Positions 29,101-42,100 of a stretch of 64,000 nt of DNA are shown here, piece by piece. The notes below the pieces were generated by a model, which searched no databases, was not told where the DNA came from, and saw only the letters and a program-made list of their open reading frames with translations. Made by a program: the position numbers and the translations under genes. Position 1 is the stretch's first letter; every line of letters begins with the position of its first letter. The stretch is from Limnoperna fortunei (Eukaryota > Mollusca > Bivalvia > Mytilida > Modiolidae): assembly GCA_944474755.1 (NCBI GenBank), contig OX104117.1:71214926-71278925 (forward strand), in the 5' to 3' direction.

Positions 29101-29640
29101 AAAAATATAGGTTCGCATTGCTTTTCTGGCTGAATTATGAGGGTCAAAAAGGTGGAGTCTCATTTTTTTTCAAATTTCCTCGAGATGCCCCTGCTTATTT
29201 GAAATTTGATTTCTTCATCCAAAATGTGTGTAAAAACTCCTTTTTTGTGAATTTTCATACCAAAGATTGCATTTCTTTCAAAAATATATTTACTTTAACA
29301 ATCATTATTGACCAATCACGTTTAACCTGACAGTTTTTTCACGCTTTACTTTGTGCTCATAAAATGGCCGTGCCCATACCGTTATGCATTAGTACATTGA
29401 AACCTCCATGTTTGTATAGTTTGCATTTGATTATCTCCCCTGTTTGTGAGGTTTATGTTTGATTATCTCCCCTTTTTGTGAGGTTTGTGTTAGTTTATCT
29501 ACTCTTTATATATATATTGTTGTTTAGTGAAATATTCTTGATTTGTTACAAGAGATGAGTTTTTTTTACTTTCTTCAAAGTATGTTCATACCTGTAAATA
29601 CAGTACTGCACTGTACAAATATGGACAATTTCTATCTACC
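29101..29640. other. 3' flank of TAF6, no gene seen
   Basis: AT-rich DNA between the pearl-like element and the TAF6 polyadenylation signal. It contains three TGTTTGTGAGG-type short repeats at about 29430-29490. An open frame running out of the preceding element (28938-29330, +) is chance read-through. Confidence 0.5.
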
Positions 29641-29647
29641 CAAATCA

Positions 29648-29653
29648 TTTATT
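29648..29653 (-). promoter_or_regulatory. TAF6 polyadenylation signal AATAAA
   Basis: TTTATT on the plus strand is AATAAA in gene direction, about 75 nt after the TAF6 stop codon at 29727. It is the first canonical signal after the stop, which implies a short 3' UTR. Confidence 0.65.
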
Positions 29654-29726
29654 ACAATATTGTAGATTATACAGACAGTACATAAAAAATGAACACATAT
29701 ATTACAGATATTTTCACTTTCACTTA

Positions 29727-30176
29727 TCAACCATTTTCTGGTTCCATCTTTACATTAGCTGGATCAGACTGTTCAATGAACACACTTTTCATTCCAAGAT
29801 CCATACCTGACGATCCTGGAACCGAGCCTAAATCTGATGTACCTGATCCGACACTAGATCCCTGAGGCAGAGAAACCACCACAATCTTTGGTTGTGTAGG
29901 TGTCCGTGGTACTGCAGTTGGGGTCCGTTGACCAGAGTTAGGGTTTGATGAGACAACTTTAACAATAGTTTGATTGTTTCCAAGAGATGGCGGAAGTGTT
30001 TGACGTATTTGAGGTGATAATGTGATTGGCTGTCCTGGCGTCTGTGGTGGTCTTGGTTGTGATGACATTATGACAAATTTTTGTTGAGATGGTGTGACAG
30101 GTGTTCGTGGGAATGCTGGATGTTGGATGGTTGTCCCTGCTGACCCTGGTTGCTGCAATATAATTTGTGGTCTTGC
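29727..30176 (-). CDS. TAF6: TAF6 exon 12 (C-terminal tail and stop)
   Basis: Residues 484-632. The sequence is rich in Pro, Gln, Ser and Thr. QKFVIMSS (515-522) and KIVVVSLP (580-587) match the conserved short motifs in the otherwise disordered TAF6 tail. The end, VKMEPENG, contains a psi-K-x-E sumoylation-type motif (inference). Acceptor TCAG|GCA, phase 0. The stop is TGA. Confidence 0.95.
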   Translation of the reverse strand, partial: ARPQIILQQPGSAGTTIQHPAFPRTPVTPSQQKFVIMSSQPRPPQTPGQPITLSPQIRQTLPPSLGNNQTIVKVVSSNPNSGQRTPTAVPRTPTQPKIVVVSLPQGSSVGSGTSDLGSVPGSSGMDLGMKSVFIEQSDPANVKMEPENG

Positions 30177-33100
30177 CTGAAAATGCAAAAAAAATCCATT
30201 TATTGTGGCCATGAATTAAGTGCAATACATATCTTAAGTTACGTAACAGTTCACCTGTACACAGGTATCCATATCAAGCCCTGTATCTGTATTATAACTG
30301 TCAGATACATGATAAGAGTGCTGGTACAATGTCATATAATCCTTGATATGTGTTACATTTAACACATATTTCATACTAGTTAGTATTTAAAGATTGTTAC
30401 TGTGCTACACATTTAAATATTAAATTAATTCAATGTAACTTCTCTGTTACGAAGTACAGCTAATGAGAAGTTTTTGTAACACTTTAAATTTATTTAAAGC
30501 TAATTTTTTAGCTAAACAAGCATTCATTTAATATTGCCACATAAAGCTGGTGTACCTGGAGAGAAAACACTTATTGTAAGGTTTAACCAGACTAAAGGTA
30601 AGGTCTAGAAGACTATGTTATACCTCTAAGACTTACCTGACTTAAGTTGAGGTCTTGAAGGCTGTGTTATACCACTAAAACTTACTTGAATTAAGTTGAG
30701 TTGAGGTCTAGAAGGCTGTGTTATACCCCAAACATACTGACTTAAGTTGAAGTCTAGGAAACTGTGCTATACCCCTAAAACTTACCTGACTTAAGTTGAG
30801 GTCTAGAAGGCTGTGTTATACCCCCAAACCTACCTGATTTAGGTTGAGGTCTAGAAGGCTGTACTATACCCCTAAAACCTACCTGACTTAAGCTGAGATC
30901 TAGAAGGCTATGCTATACCCCTAAAACTTACCTGACTTAAGCTGAGATCTAGAAGGCTATGTTATACCTCTAAAACTTACCTGACTTAAGCCGAAGTCTA
31001 GAAGGCTAAGCTATACCCCTAAAACTTACCTGAATAAAGTTGAGTTGAGGTCTAGAAGGCTAAGCTATACCCCTAAAACTTACCTGAATTAAGTTGAGTT
31101 GAGGTCTAGAAGGCTGTGTTATACCCAAATCTACCATACCTGACTTAAGTTAAAGTGAGGTCTCTGAGGCTGTGTTAAACCCCTAAAACTTACCTCAATT
31201 AAGTTGAGGTCTAGAAGGCTGGGTTATACCCCTAAAACTTACCTGAATTAAGTTGAGGTCTAGAAGGCTGGGTTATACCCCTAAAACTTACCTGAATTAA
31301 GTTGAGGTCTAGAAGGCTGTGTTATACCCAAACCTACCTGACTTAAGTTAGGCTGAGGTCTAGGAGGCTGTGTTTTGCCCCTAAAACTTACCTGACTTAA
31401 GTTGAGGTCTTGAGGGCTGTGTTATACCCCTAAAACTTACCTAACTTAGATTAAGCTGAGGTCTATACTAAACTTTACCGTGTCAATCCGACAGGATTTT
31501 GCCTGTCAAAATGGAAAACTGCTACCGCGTTTGGTAGAGTTTATGGTCATTTTGTAAATCTTTTATTACACTTTTTGAAATCAACAATTATTTTCCACAG
31601 CTAAACAGCGTTGTGAAATGCCGCTGAATTTTCATTTTGAGACATCGATTTTCCATACTAAATTTTGACCTTGTTTTGAACGGAAGTGTACGTTAGGAAA
31701 ATTCCATTGTTGTCTATTCGAAATCCTTCGGGTAATGTCGTCTGCAGTTGAGGCGGGAAAAGTCTCGCGGTTTGTCCGAATACCATTGTACGTTACGAAA
31801 GCAGACGAACGTTTGTAAACAACATTAGACCCCTTTAGAAACAAAAATGGCTGACTTCCTATGGAAATTCGATCTACCAAAATGAAAATTCTGCCACATT
31901 TCACAACGCCGTTTAGCTGTGGAAAATAATTGTTGATTTTAAAAAGTGTAATAAAAGATTTACAAAAGGACCATAAACTCGATCAAACGCGGTAGCAGTT
32001 TTTAATTTTGACATGCAAAATCCCGTCGGAATGACACGGTAAAGTTTAGTATAGAAGGCTGTCTTATACCCCTAAAACTTACCTGACTTAAGTTGAGTGT
32101 AGGTCTAGGAGGCTGAGTTATACCAACAATAGACCTGGACTGTTGTGACTGAGGAGAAACCTGAGGAGCCTTCCTCTCTCTCTCCACAGACTGGTGAATA
32201 TGTGGACCCAGATATCCAAATTCCTGAACATACTCCTCAACTGTGGCTTGTGGTGACATTACATTCTTTAATACTGGTGACAGGTATTTCTGTAACAAAA
32301 GTGTTGTTAATAAAATAATTTTAAAAAAAGGAAACTTTGTCAAATGGAAATTTGTATAGAGATAAAAATCTTATATTTAATATTTATATAATATTTTTTT
32401 CAGAAAAAGATGCAAAATGTCTCAATTATTCCTTGCTTACTTGCTAAAACACAAGCCACCAATTTAACAATGCCACTATAAATTAGTCTTCATAAAAATC
32501 ATATATGTCTTCTTTGGTTAGTTATGTTACACCATACCACAAATTAAACATGCCATCCTGTGGTGCTGTCTATGTTTGAATAGAACAGACCTGAACTTCA
32601 ATGAACTATGTTTTTATATTTTATAAATGTTTGATAAATTGTTCTTGCTGATTTCAAATGCACTGGTAATTAATAAGTAATTAATTGTTGTTATTGACTT
32701 CACATATACATATTCTTGTCATTTGTATATATGCCTTGAATAAAGACGGCAGTGGTAGTCGAAACGTCGGCAAAATATGGAGTTTTTATTTATTATTGTA
32801 TAGTTTTTAATAAGCATTTAAATATAATCTGCATTATTGACATTGTTCTGCCTGACCAATAAATTAAATATAATCTGCATTATTGACATTGTTCTGCCTG
32901 ACCAATAAATTAAATATAATCTGCATTATTGACATTGTTTTGCCAGACCAAAATAACTGAAACTTAGCAATATAAATGTGATGAAAGATTTTAAGTGTAT
33001 GATTGAGATTAGAAAAAAACCAACTGAAAAACAAAAGTGAGGAATAACAAGATATTTTCTTTTCTAAAAAAGTATTAGCCAGATGCATGTACATGATTTT

Positions 33101-36100
33101 AATAACAAATTAATATACTTCTTACCAAGTTTTCTTTAATGATATATTTTTCTGATAAAATATTTAAAAGCAGAGGAGTCCCCTCCCTGGCACTTTAAAC
33201 ATTTCTTTAATTAAAATTTTTATTCTCCATTGCATCCTATCAATTTCCTCTGTTGTCATTACCTACTATGTAATTAATGGCTTAGGGGGCCTTGGTGGCC
33301 GATTGGTCAACACTGGGGTTGAGGGGTCAAGTCTCACTTAGGGCAGGGTGTACTCGACTCCAACCTTAACAAGGATTGCCAGTTTTCCTGCCAAAGGTCA
33401 TAAGTTTTCTCTGGGTACTCAGGCTTCCTTCCCCCAATAAAAACTGTAAACCATGACATAGCTGAAAAATTGCTGAAAGTGGCATTAAACATCACTTAAA
33501 CAGAACAAACAGCGAGACTGGGTATAGACTACATACAGACAAAGCTTTCTTTATGTTGTCAGCAGCTATTTTATCAGCGTTGTTTACCACCAATCCTTCC
33601 ATTGTGGCCTTCATACGGTCAGATACGTACTTCACTCGAGGAATCAGGAAAGTTTTTACAACCTACAAGGTAAATGTGACATTAACATATTTCAACAATA
33701 TACGGTCAGATACGTACTTCACTCGAGGAATCAGGAAAGTTTTTACAACCTACAAGGTAAATGTGACATTAACATATTTCAACAATATACGGTCAGATAC
33801 GTACTTCACTCGAGGAATCAGGAAAGTTTTTACAACCTACAAGGTAAAGATGACATTATATATACTTAAGCAGGAATGGCAAAATTTCAGTTTTTCACTT
33901 GAAATAAAGATACTTCTTTCTCCCATTTCTCTTCTTTTCACTTCTTCTATACCTACCTTTCTTAAAACTCTTATAAAAAAATTCAGCAACTGTTTTATTT
34001 TTGTATACATATCACTTAAAGTTACTACAATTGTATAGTTATTCATTATTATTGTGATATTCATATGTAGATTTATGTATTTGTTGTTGGAAAATAAAAA
34101 ATTAAATTAAAAAAAAAAGATGACATTAACAGCTTTTCAATTGTTCTGGTTTAAGATGTGAATTCTTCTTACAGAGGGGGCCTCGGTGGCCATGTGGTTA
34201 AGATGTGAATTCTTCTTAGAGGTGGCCTCGGTGGCCGTGTGGTTAAGATGTGAATTCTTCTTACAGAGGGGGCCTCAGTGAGCGAGTGGTTAAGATGTGA
34301 ATTCTTCTTACAGAGGGGGCCTCGGTGGCTCAGTGGTTAAGGTAGTTCGTCTACTATTGATCACGTGGTCTGTCAACACTGAGATTGCGGGTTCGATTCT
34401 CACTGCAGGCAGGGTGTACTCGACTCCAATCTTAATTGACAAGGATTGCCCGTTTTCCTACCGCAGGTCAGGGCTTGTCTCCGGGTACTCAGACTTCCTC
34501 CCCCAATAAAAACTGGACGCTATGATATACACGTAGCTGAAAAATTGCTGAAAGTGGCGTAAAATTATATTCAAACAAACAATCGTCTTACAGACATTTT
34601 AGATTCTATTTGTAAATAGACTTTTACAATTATATGGATCAATAAAAGTTTATTCTCTCTGAATCCTTGGTGGGCAATTTCTTCCAGGTACTCAGGTTTT
34701 TTTTGCACCAATAAATTTAAACATATTCTGGATAAAATGAAAAAATTTGGCATGAAATGTAATATATCTACAATTCATAAATTATTTTTAAAATGCTTTA
34801 GTTGTAGTTGTATATCTAAATCAGTGTTCTCCCCAAAATTTTGGATAGCATCACATTTAGCATGCATCATCGGTCGACCCAATTACGCGTTGTTTTGTGT
34901 TTTTTATTTATATGCATGTTGTTTTACATGTTGGAGTTAACATTTTGTTACTTATTTTTATTTTTGAGATACTTAATATATATACATGAAGATACATGTA
35001 ATAGTAATAAAGGAGTATTAAAAACTTCATTATTTATTTATAATTCATGATAAACACAATGTCAGATCCACTCAATTTACAGTGTTCTCCCCAGGCCCTT
35101 TTAGCATCCTGATAATGTGATGCTATCTGGTTCAAATATGATGCTTTCTGAAAACATCCTTAATAAATTTCATAAGAAATGTGATGCTATAATATCAAAG
35201 CAAATGATGCTATTGTGAAAACTGAAAATACCAGGATGCTATTAAAAATTTCTGGGGAGAACACCGACTCAAATCAATGAGAATAGTTCCAAAAGCACAG
35301 GCAATCATCAACACTAATCTTAGCCCCTTTTCTGCACAAAAGTAATAGCAAAATTGATCATTGATTGTGCTCTCAATTCAGTTTGTGGCACTAAAAGTTT
35401 GCTCACACACAATCTTGTCCAAGTCATCTGGAAAATCGCATTTCCAGGCTATGTCACTGTCCGAAGCAAACGACTTGCTACACATTGGTAGCGTTTATTG
35501 TATGAACTATTATATCGATGTAGGTCCCTGAATAGTTACCGCAAACATAATATTATAATGTCCCCGTTTATCTTCAGTGCTTAGTAGCAGATAAATCACA
35601 GCCTCTGTTCAAAACATCCGTAATAAAGTCTATATATTCATCGATGTGAAACTTATCATTTTGGTATTTGGCTTTCGAAGCTCCTTCTAAAGACATTTTA
35701 GCTTTGATCATGTGTTGATCACATGGTTTTGTAAATGTCATAAGTGTCAGCTAATGATCACCAAACCTGAACAGTTATCATCAAAACGGACAATTAACAC
35801 CTATCTAATTACTTAATAAGCTCTGATATTAAATGACAGGTGATCAAAGAAAATTATTAGAAATGTTTATTTTTCTTTGTTGTTATAAACAGCATATTGT
35901 TTTCAAACAAGCGAGTTACCAATGTTAAAAATTATAGCATCTTGGCAGTGACGGATAGCATCTCAGTGATTTCAATAGCGTCTAGGTGTCGAGATGCTAA
36001 AGCGGCCTGAGGAGTACACTGTACATGCAGCTCGGTGTCGAGATGCTAAAGCGGCCGGAGGAGTACACTGTATGTACAATTTATGTTCAGAAAATTTTAT

Positions 36101-39100
36101 ACATAAATTTTAAATGATTACAATTTGATACTTCAATTCAATTTTTTATTTTGGCAGAATTGACAAAAATTGTCAAAATCTTGTAGTACAGATTTAAATC
36201 AATAATTCTAATGAATTATGTACATATAGACTTTTAAGTGTGAATATTTTTTTACAGTGAAAATGCCTAGAAATCAAGATAAAATTCTTCACAATTGAAA
36301 AAAATACTAACCTCAGTTCCAAGTTCCCCTAGACCAGCAACAGCTCCATATTGGGTGGCCAGGGCAGCCTTCTCACTCTGTATGGCATTACTGAAGGTTT
36401 TGGTGATTCTTGATTGAATATTGTTAATATTAGTGCTAAAATTCCTGGAAAAAATTCAGAATGTGTATACTAACTCTCTGACAACTATTTGTGGAATACA
36501 TTTGTGTACTAATTTTTACACAAAAAAGATGGGGACAGATGAAACATGAATGTCAGTACTCAACAAATTTAACTTCTTGGTTCCTTTGGAAGGAGCCAAT
36601 CAAATGAAATTAAGTTAAGTTTTCTTGATATAGAAACATTATCAAATAATATCTCTGTTTAAAACATTCCTTGGACAGCTAGTTCATAAGAACCCTGTCT
36701 TCAGATTACAGCCTCATAAGAACCATGTCTTCAGATAACAGCCTCATAAGAACCCTTGTCTTCAGATAACAGCCTCATAAGAACCCCTGTCTTCAGATAA
36801 CAGCCTCATAAGAACCAGTGTCTTCAGATAACAGCATCATTTGAACCCTTGTCTTCAGATAACAGCTTCATAAAAATAAAAGCTGGTATTTGTAATGAGT
36901 TAATTTATTGAAGGAAATTTCAACAAGTGTGGACTGCGAGTACGCTCACAAATGGATACCCTGCTTCGATTTCAAGTCCAATTATCTCCCCTTAATGATA
37001 TCTGAGTTCAATAACAAGTGTGGACACAGAAAAATGTCTCGCCTGCATTTAGCATCAGTAATGAAAACAAATTATGTCATAAGCATTATGTAAATAGTAT
37101 TAAATTGCTATTATTTAAAATATACAATCCATGGTGACAGAGAAACGGACCTAATGCAAAAACGTAGTGGCTGGACCGTGAAATTGAGGTCAAGGTCAGG
37201 TGACACCTACCAGACAGTCATGTACTATTCATCAGCAACCTACTAGTATATACCAAATATTGTCATCCTACCATGCATGGTTACAGAGAAACTATCGTAA
37301 CTCAAAAACTTTAACATAGTCACTGTGAAATTGATTTGTTTGTTTGTTTGAATGGTGTTTTAACGCCACTTTCAGCAATTTTTCAGCTATTTCATGGCGT
37401 CCAGTTTTTATTGGGGGAGGAAGCCGGAGTACCCGGAGAGAACCCCCGACCTGCGGTAGGAAAACTGGCAATCCTTGTCAATTAAGATTGGAGTCGAGTA
37501 CACCCTGCCTGCAGTGAGAATCGAACCCGCAATCTCAGTGTTGACAGACCACGTGATCAATAGTAGACGAACTACCTTGACCACTCGGCCACCGAGGCCC
37601 CCTGTGAAATTGAGGTCAAGGTCAAGTGACAGGTGACTGACTCGAGAGTAATCATAAAATACCACTGGACCAAATTTGATGCACCTAGGGCTTAGGCTTA
37701 AAAAGAAATGAAGCAAGATGTCCAAGTGTTTACGCCGGCGGATTCCCGTACATATGTCTGGCCTCCAGTGACTATTGTAGCACGAAAGACAAAAATCCTT
37801 CATGCACATCTACATATAATGTACTTCCTTCATGCTAAGTTTCATTAAATTTCATCAAGCCGTTTAGGAGGAGTTTCGCTTACAAGGGATGTGGACAGAT
37901 GGACGGACAGACAGACAGGGTGATTCCAAGTTTGTGAGGGATATAATAATTCTTTTGGTATATCACAGTGTGTCTGTTTCTTATTTCAACATTACAATTG
38001 TATTCATGGATGAAACTTAACGGTCGCCCAGTCGCCAATGCGAGTGGAATTTCGGGCGGGCGACCAAAAGTTTCTGTCTGATTCGCCCAGCTGGCGACTA
38101 TAAAAGTGTTGTACAGGTGACCAAGATAATTACCAGAAAATTCTAATCTCCGTCAGTTCAAATTAGAAGTCATGTTTTCTCTGCCACGTGTTTTCCCTTT
38201 CGCTATAAATAGAATCTTGTCAAAAGGATATCCCATAATGCATAGTTCTAATTATCGAACGAACCGATTTCCGTTTTACCCAATTGATGAACATATTAAA
38301 ATAAACAAAGAGAGTTGTGTTTTTATTTTAATATTGAACATTTTTAGTTCTTTAATATGCTTTCAGTTGTGAACAAAAGTCTTTTAGTTCGTGTCATGTC
38401 CGTTTCTTGAACTTTTTATTTGAATCAAAATAAAACTTATCTTAGTTGCTCCGTAATCAATTTTACATTACATGTACATTGCACACTTCCTAGTAACATA
38501 ATAACCACGTGGGGATATATAAAAGGAGTCGAAGAGCTGGCGAAGAAAAGAAAATCGGAAGAAGAAAACCGATAATATAATAAAGAATACGAACAAAAAA
38601 GGAAAAGTAAGGAGAAATATGTCGAAGTTTTGGACAAGATGGAGCAAGTGGCAGAGGAGATTGATGAGTGTGACTGAGGATTCTTATTCTGCTTTATCTG
38701 ATGATGAACTTAATGAGGACAATGTTTTTAGCAATCTTATGTGCAGTGATTAAAAAAATATTTTATTTACTATTATACATATGTGAAAAACAAGTGTGGA
38801 CACAGAAAAACGTCTCGCCTGAATTCAGCATCAGTAACGAAAATAAATTTCGTCATAAGCATTACGTTAATAGCATTAATTATGAGCAGCGGCCTGTATA
38901 CCAAATATTGTCAACATACTATGCATAGTTACAGAGGAACTGTCCTAATACAAAAACTTTAACGTAGTCGCTGGACCGTGAAATTGAGGTCAAGGTCAGG
39001 TGGAACCTACCAGACAGTCATGTACTATTAATCAGCAACCTATATACCAAATATTGTCATCCTACCATGCGTAGTTACAGAGGAACTATCGTAACCCAAA

Positions 39101-42100
39101 AACTTTAACGCAGTCGCTGGACCGTGAAATTGAGGTCAAGATCAGGTGACACCTACCAGACAGTCATGTACTAGTCATCAGCAACCTATACACCAAATAT
39201 TGTCATCCTACCATGCGTAGTTACAGAGGAACTGTCGTAACCCCAAAACTTTAACGTAGTCGCTGGACCGTGAAATTGAGGTCAAGGTCAGGTGACACCT
39301 ACCAGACAGTCATGTACTAGTTATCAGCAACCTATACACCTAATATTGTCATCCTACCATGCATAGTTACAGAGGAACTGTCGTAACCCCAAAACTTTAA
39401 CGTAGTCGCTGGACCGTGAAATTGAGGTCAAGGTCAGGTGACACCTACCAGACAGTCATGTACTAGTCATCAGCAACCTATACACCAAATACTGTCATCC
39501 TACCATGCGTAGTTACAGAGGAACTGTCGTAACCCCAAAACTTTAACGTAGTCGCTGGACCGTGAAATTGAGGTCAAGGTCAGGTGACACCTACCAGACA
39601 GTCATGTACTAGTCATTAGCAACCTATACACCAAATATTGTCATCCTACCATGCGTAGTTACAGAGGAACTGTCGTAACCCAAAAACTTTAACGTAGTCG
39701 CTGGACCGTGAAATTGAGGTCAAGGTCAGGTGACAGGTGACTGACTGGCAAGTACTCATCATAAGCTACCTCTGGACCAAATTTGATGGACCTAGGGCTT
39801 GGGCTTACAAAGATATGAAGCAAGATGTCAAGTGTTTACGCCGCCGCCGCCGCCCGGATTCCCATACATATGTCTCGCCTCCAGCGACTTTCGTCGTAGG
39901 CGAGACAATAATGTATTTTTCCATACGTGTTCTAACATGGGTTATACATGTTGTTTGTTCTACCATAAATGGTAAAGAAAAAGTAAACTGTAGTGAACCA
40001 GATGTAGACATTCAGGATTTTGTCGTATCTTTTTGTTTGACCTGTTATAACATTATTGTTTTGCCTTAAATGTATCAAATAAAATACATGCAATTTATTA
40101 GTTCACTGTATATTTATCAAATGTTTTGATACTGTACCAAAGTAGTACATGTACATGTACTTGCAAATAAATGACAAGACAAATTATCTTAATTTAGTAT
40201 TTAAATAATAACAAACAACGTGACAAAGGTTTTAAATAATGAGGTACGTTAAAGAAAAATATACATCATAGTTTTAAAGGCAACTATTGTGTTGACAAAA
40301 AGTTGGGCCCCTTACTTTTTTGTTGGGCCCCTAGAATTCTAAAGGTTAGGAGCCCAGCTGGCCCCTGAAGGAAAAAACTTAAGCTCTATCCCTGGTATTG
40401 CTCAGACTTATACTAATCGATTTTGTCTTGATTTTTATTGAAATCTACTCTTTGAATTGTAAAGAAAATACATGAAAAGTTGTATAAACCATACATTTCC
40501 TTATATTTTGAATTTTTTATATCAAATATTTATAATCCACCTCTGAAAAGGAGTGAAAGAATACACAAGCTTCTGTAAAAATCTTTTTAAAAAACCACGA
40601 AGAAATATCATTTCTAGAATTGTTATGACGAGTAAAATGTCTTGATTTTTTTGTGCATTTGAAGGGACATTACCAATGCACTTATTTCAGATTTACTTCC
40701 TAGTAGTTATTACGAAGCTGCAGTAAGAATCTGATTTAAATCTACATGTATTACATGCTCTTACCAGAAGAATTGAAAAGATCTTGTTATTCCTGACTTT
40801 TAAAACTTAACCACAGCAAAAATATTAAAATGCTCTACATGTTCATCTTTGAACTCGATAAGTGTAAGTTATTGTCAAAAAGCAGTTTTGAACTATATTT
40901 ACAATATAAACAAGTTTACAGTACTGTAACTCAATTATGAATAGGATGGAACTATTTGAAGATAATTAAGACTGCTTGTGAAAATGTTGGTAGAGCTTGG
41001 AAGGGATGGAGAATTTTACTGCTGTTCTAGCCACAATGAGCATCCTCTTTAAAAATACAGAAAAAGCGGTATTTGTTAGCATAGCACTTTCTAAACATGT
41101 TAACCACTATGGTCCATAGCCGGTAAACTTACTTGCAAATCTGTGCCATCAGCCTGGCAACAAAGTCCCGTACCGGTAAACTTACAAATCTGTGCCATCA
41201 GCCTGGCAGCAAAGTCCCGTACCGGTAAACTTACTTGCAAATCTGTGCCATCAGTCTGGCAGCAAAGTCCCGTACCGGTAAACTTACTTGCAAATCTGTG
41301 CCATCAGCCTGGCAGCAACGTCCCGTAATGGTAAACTTACTTGCAAATCTGTGCCATCAGCCTGGCAGCAAAGTCCTGTACCCGTAAACTTACTTGCAAA
41401 TCTGTGCCATCAGCCTGGCAGCAAAGTCCCGTAATGGTAAACTTACTTGCAAATCTGTGCCATCAGCCTGGCAGCAAAGTCCCGTACTGGTAAACTTACT
41501 TGCAAATCTGTGCCATCAGCCTGGCAGCAAAGTCCCGTACTGGTAAACTTACTTGCAAATCTGGGCCATCAGCCTGGCAGCAATGTCCCGTACTGGTAAA
41601 CTTACTTGCAAATCTGTGCCATCAGCCTGGCAGCAATGTCCCGTACTGGTAAACTTACTTGCAAATCTGTGCCATCAGCCTGGCAGCAAAGTCCCGTACC
41701 GGTAAACTTACTTGCAAATCTGTGCCATCAGCCTGGCAGCAAAGTCCCGTACTGGTAAACTTACTTGCAAATCTGTGCCATCAGCCTGGCAGCAATGTCC
41801 CGTACTGGTAAACTTACTTGCAAATCTGTGCCATCAGCCTGGCAGCAATGTCCCGTACTGGTAAACTTACTTGCAAATCTGTGCCATCAGCCTGGCAGCA
41901 AAGTCCCGTACTGGTAAACTTACTTGCAAATCTGTGCCATCAGCCTGGCAGCAAAGTCCCGTACCGGTAAACTTACTTGCAAATCTGGGCCATCAGCTTG
42001 GCAGCAAAGTCCCGTAATGGTAAACTTACTTGCAAATCTGTGCCATCAGCCTGGCAGCAAAGTCCCGTACCGGTAAACTTACTTGCAAATCTGTGCCATC

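Noticed and set aside
28938..29330. 130-residue plus-strand frame starting [13 protein letters not shown] (also at 39737 and 56521)
   Set aside because: The same frame start occurs in three pearl-like copies and runs off into unrelated flank each time; it is part of the non-coding 3' end of the element.
32758..32770. GTCGAAACGTCGG, reminiscent of hammerhead-ribozyme or Penelope-type sequences
   Set aside because: The CTGATGA part of the hammerhead core is absent nearby and no element ends were seen. Not enough for a call.
33553..34038. 161-residue plus-strand frame with three [13 protein letters not shown] repeats
   Set aside because: Antisense to TAF6 exon 10 and its triplicated acceptor; the repeat is explained by the 87-bp duplication.
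34297..34509. Open frames with [23 protein letters not shown] (also at 37408, 49119 and 49252)
   Set aside because: Translations of the SINE in either strand, not protein genes.
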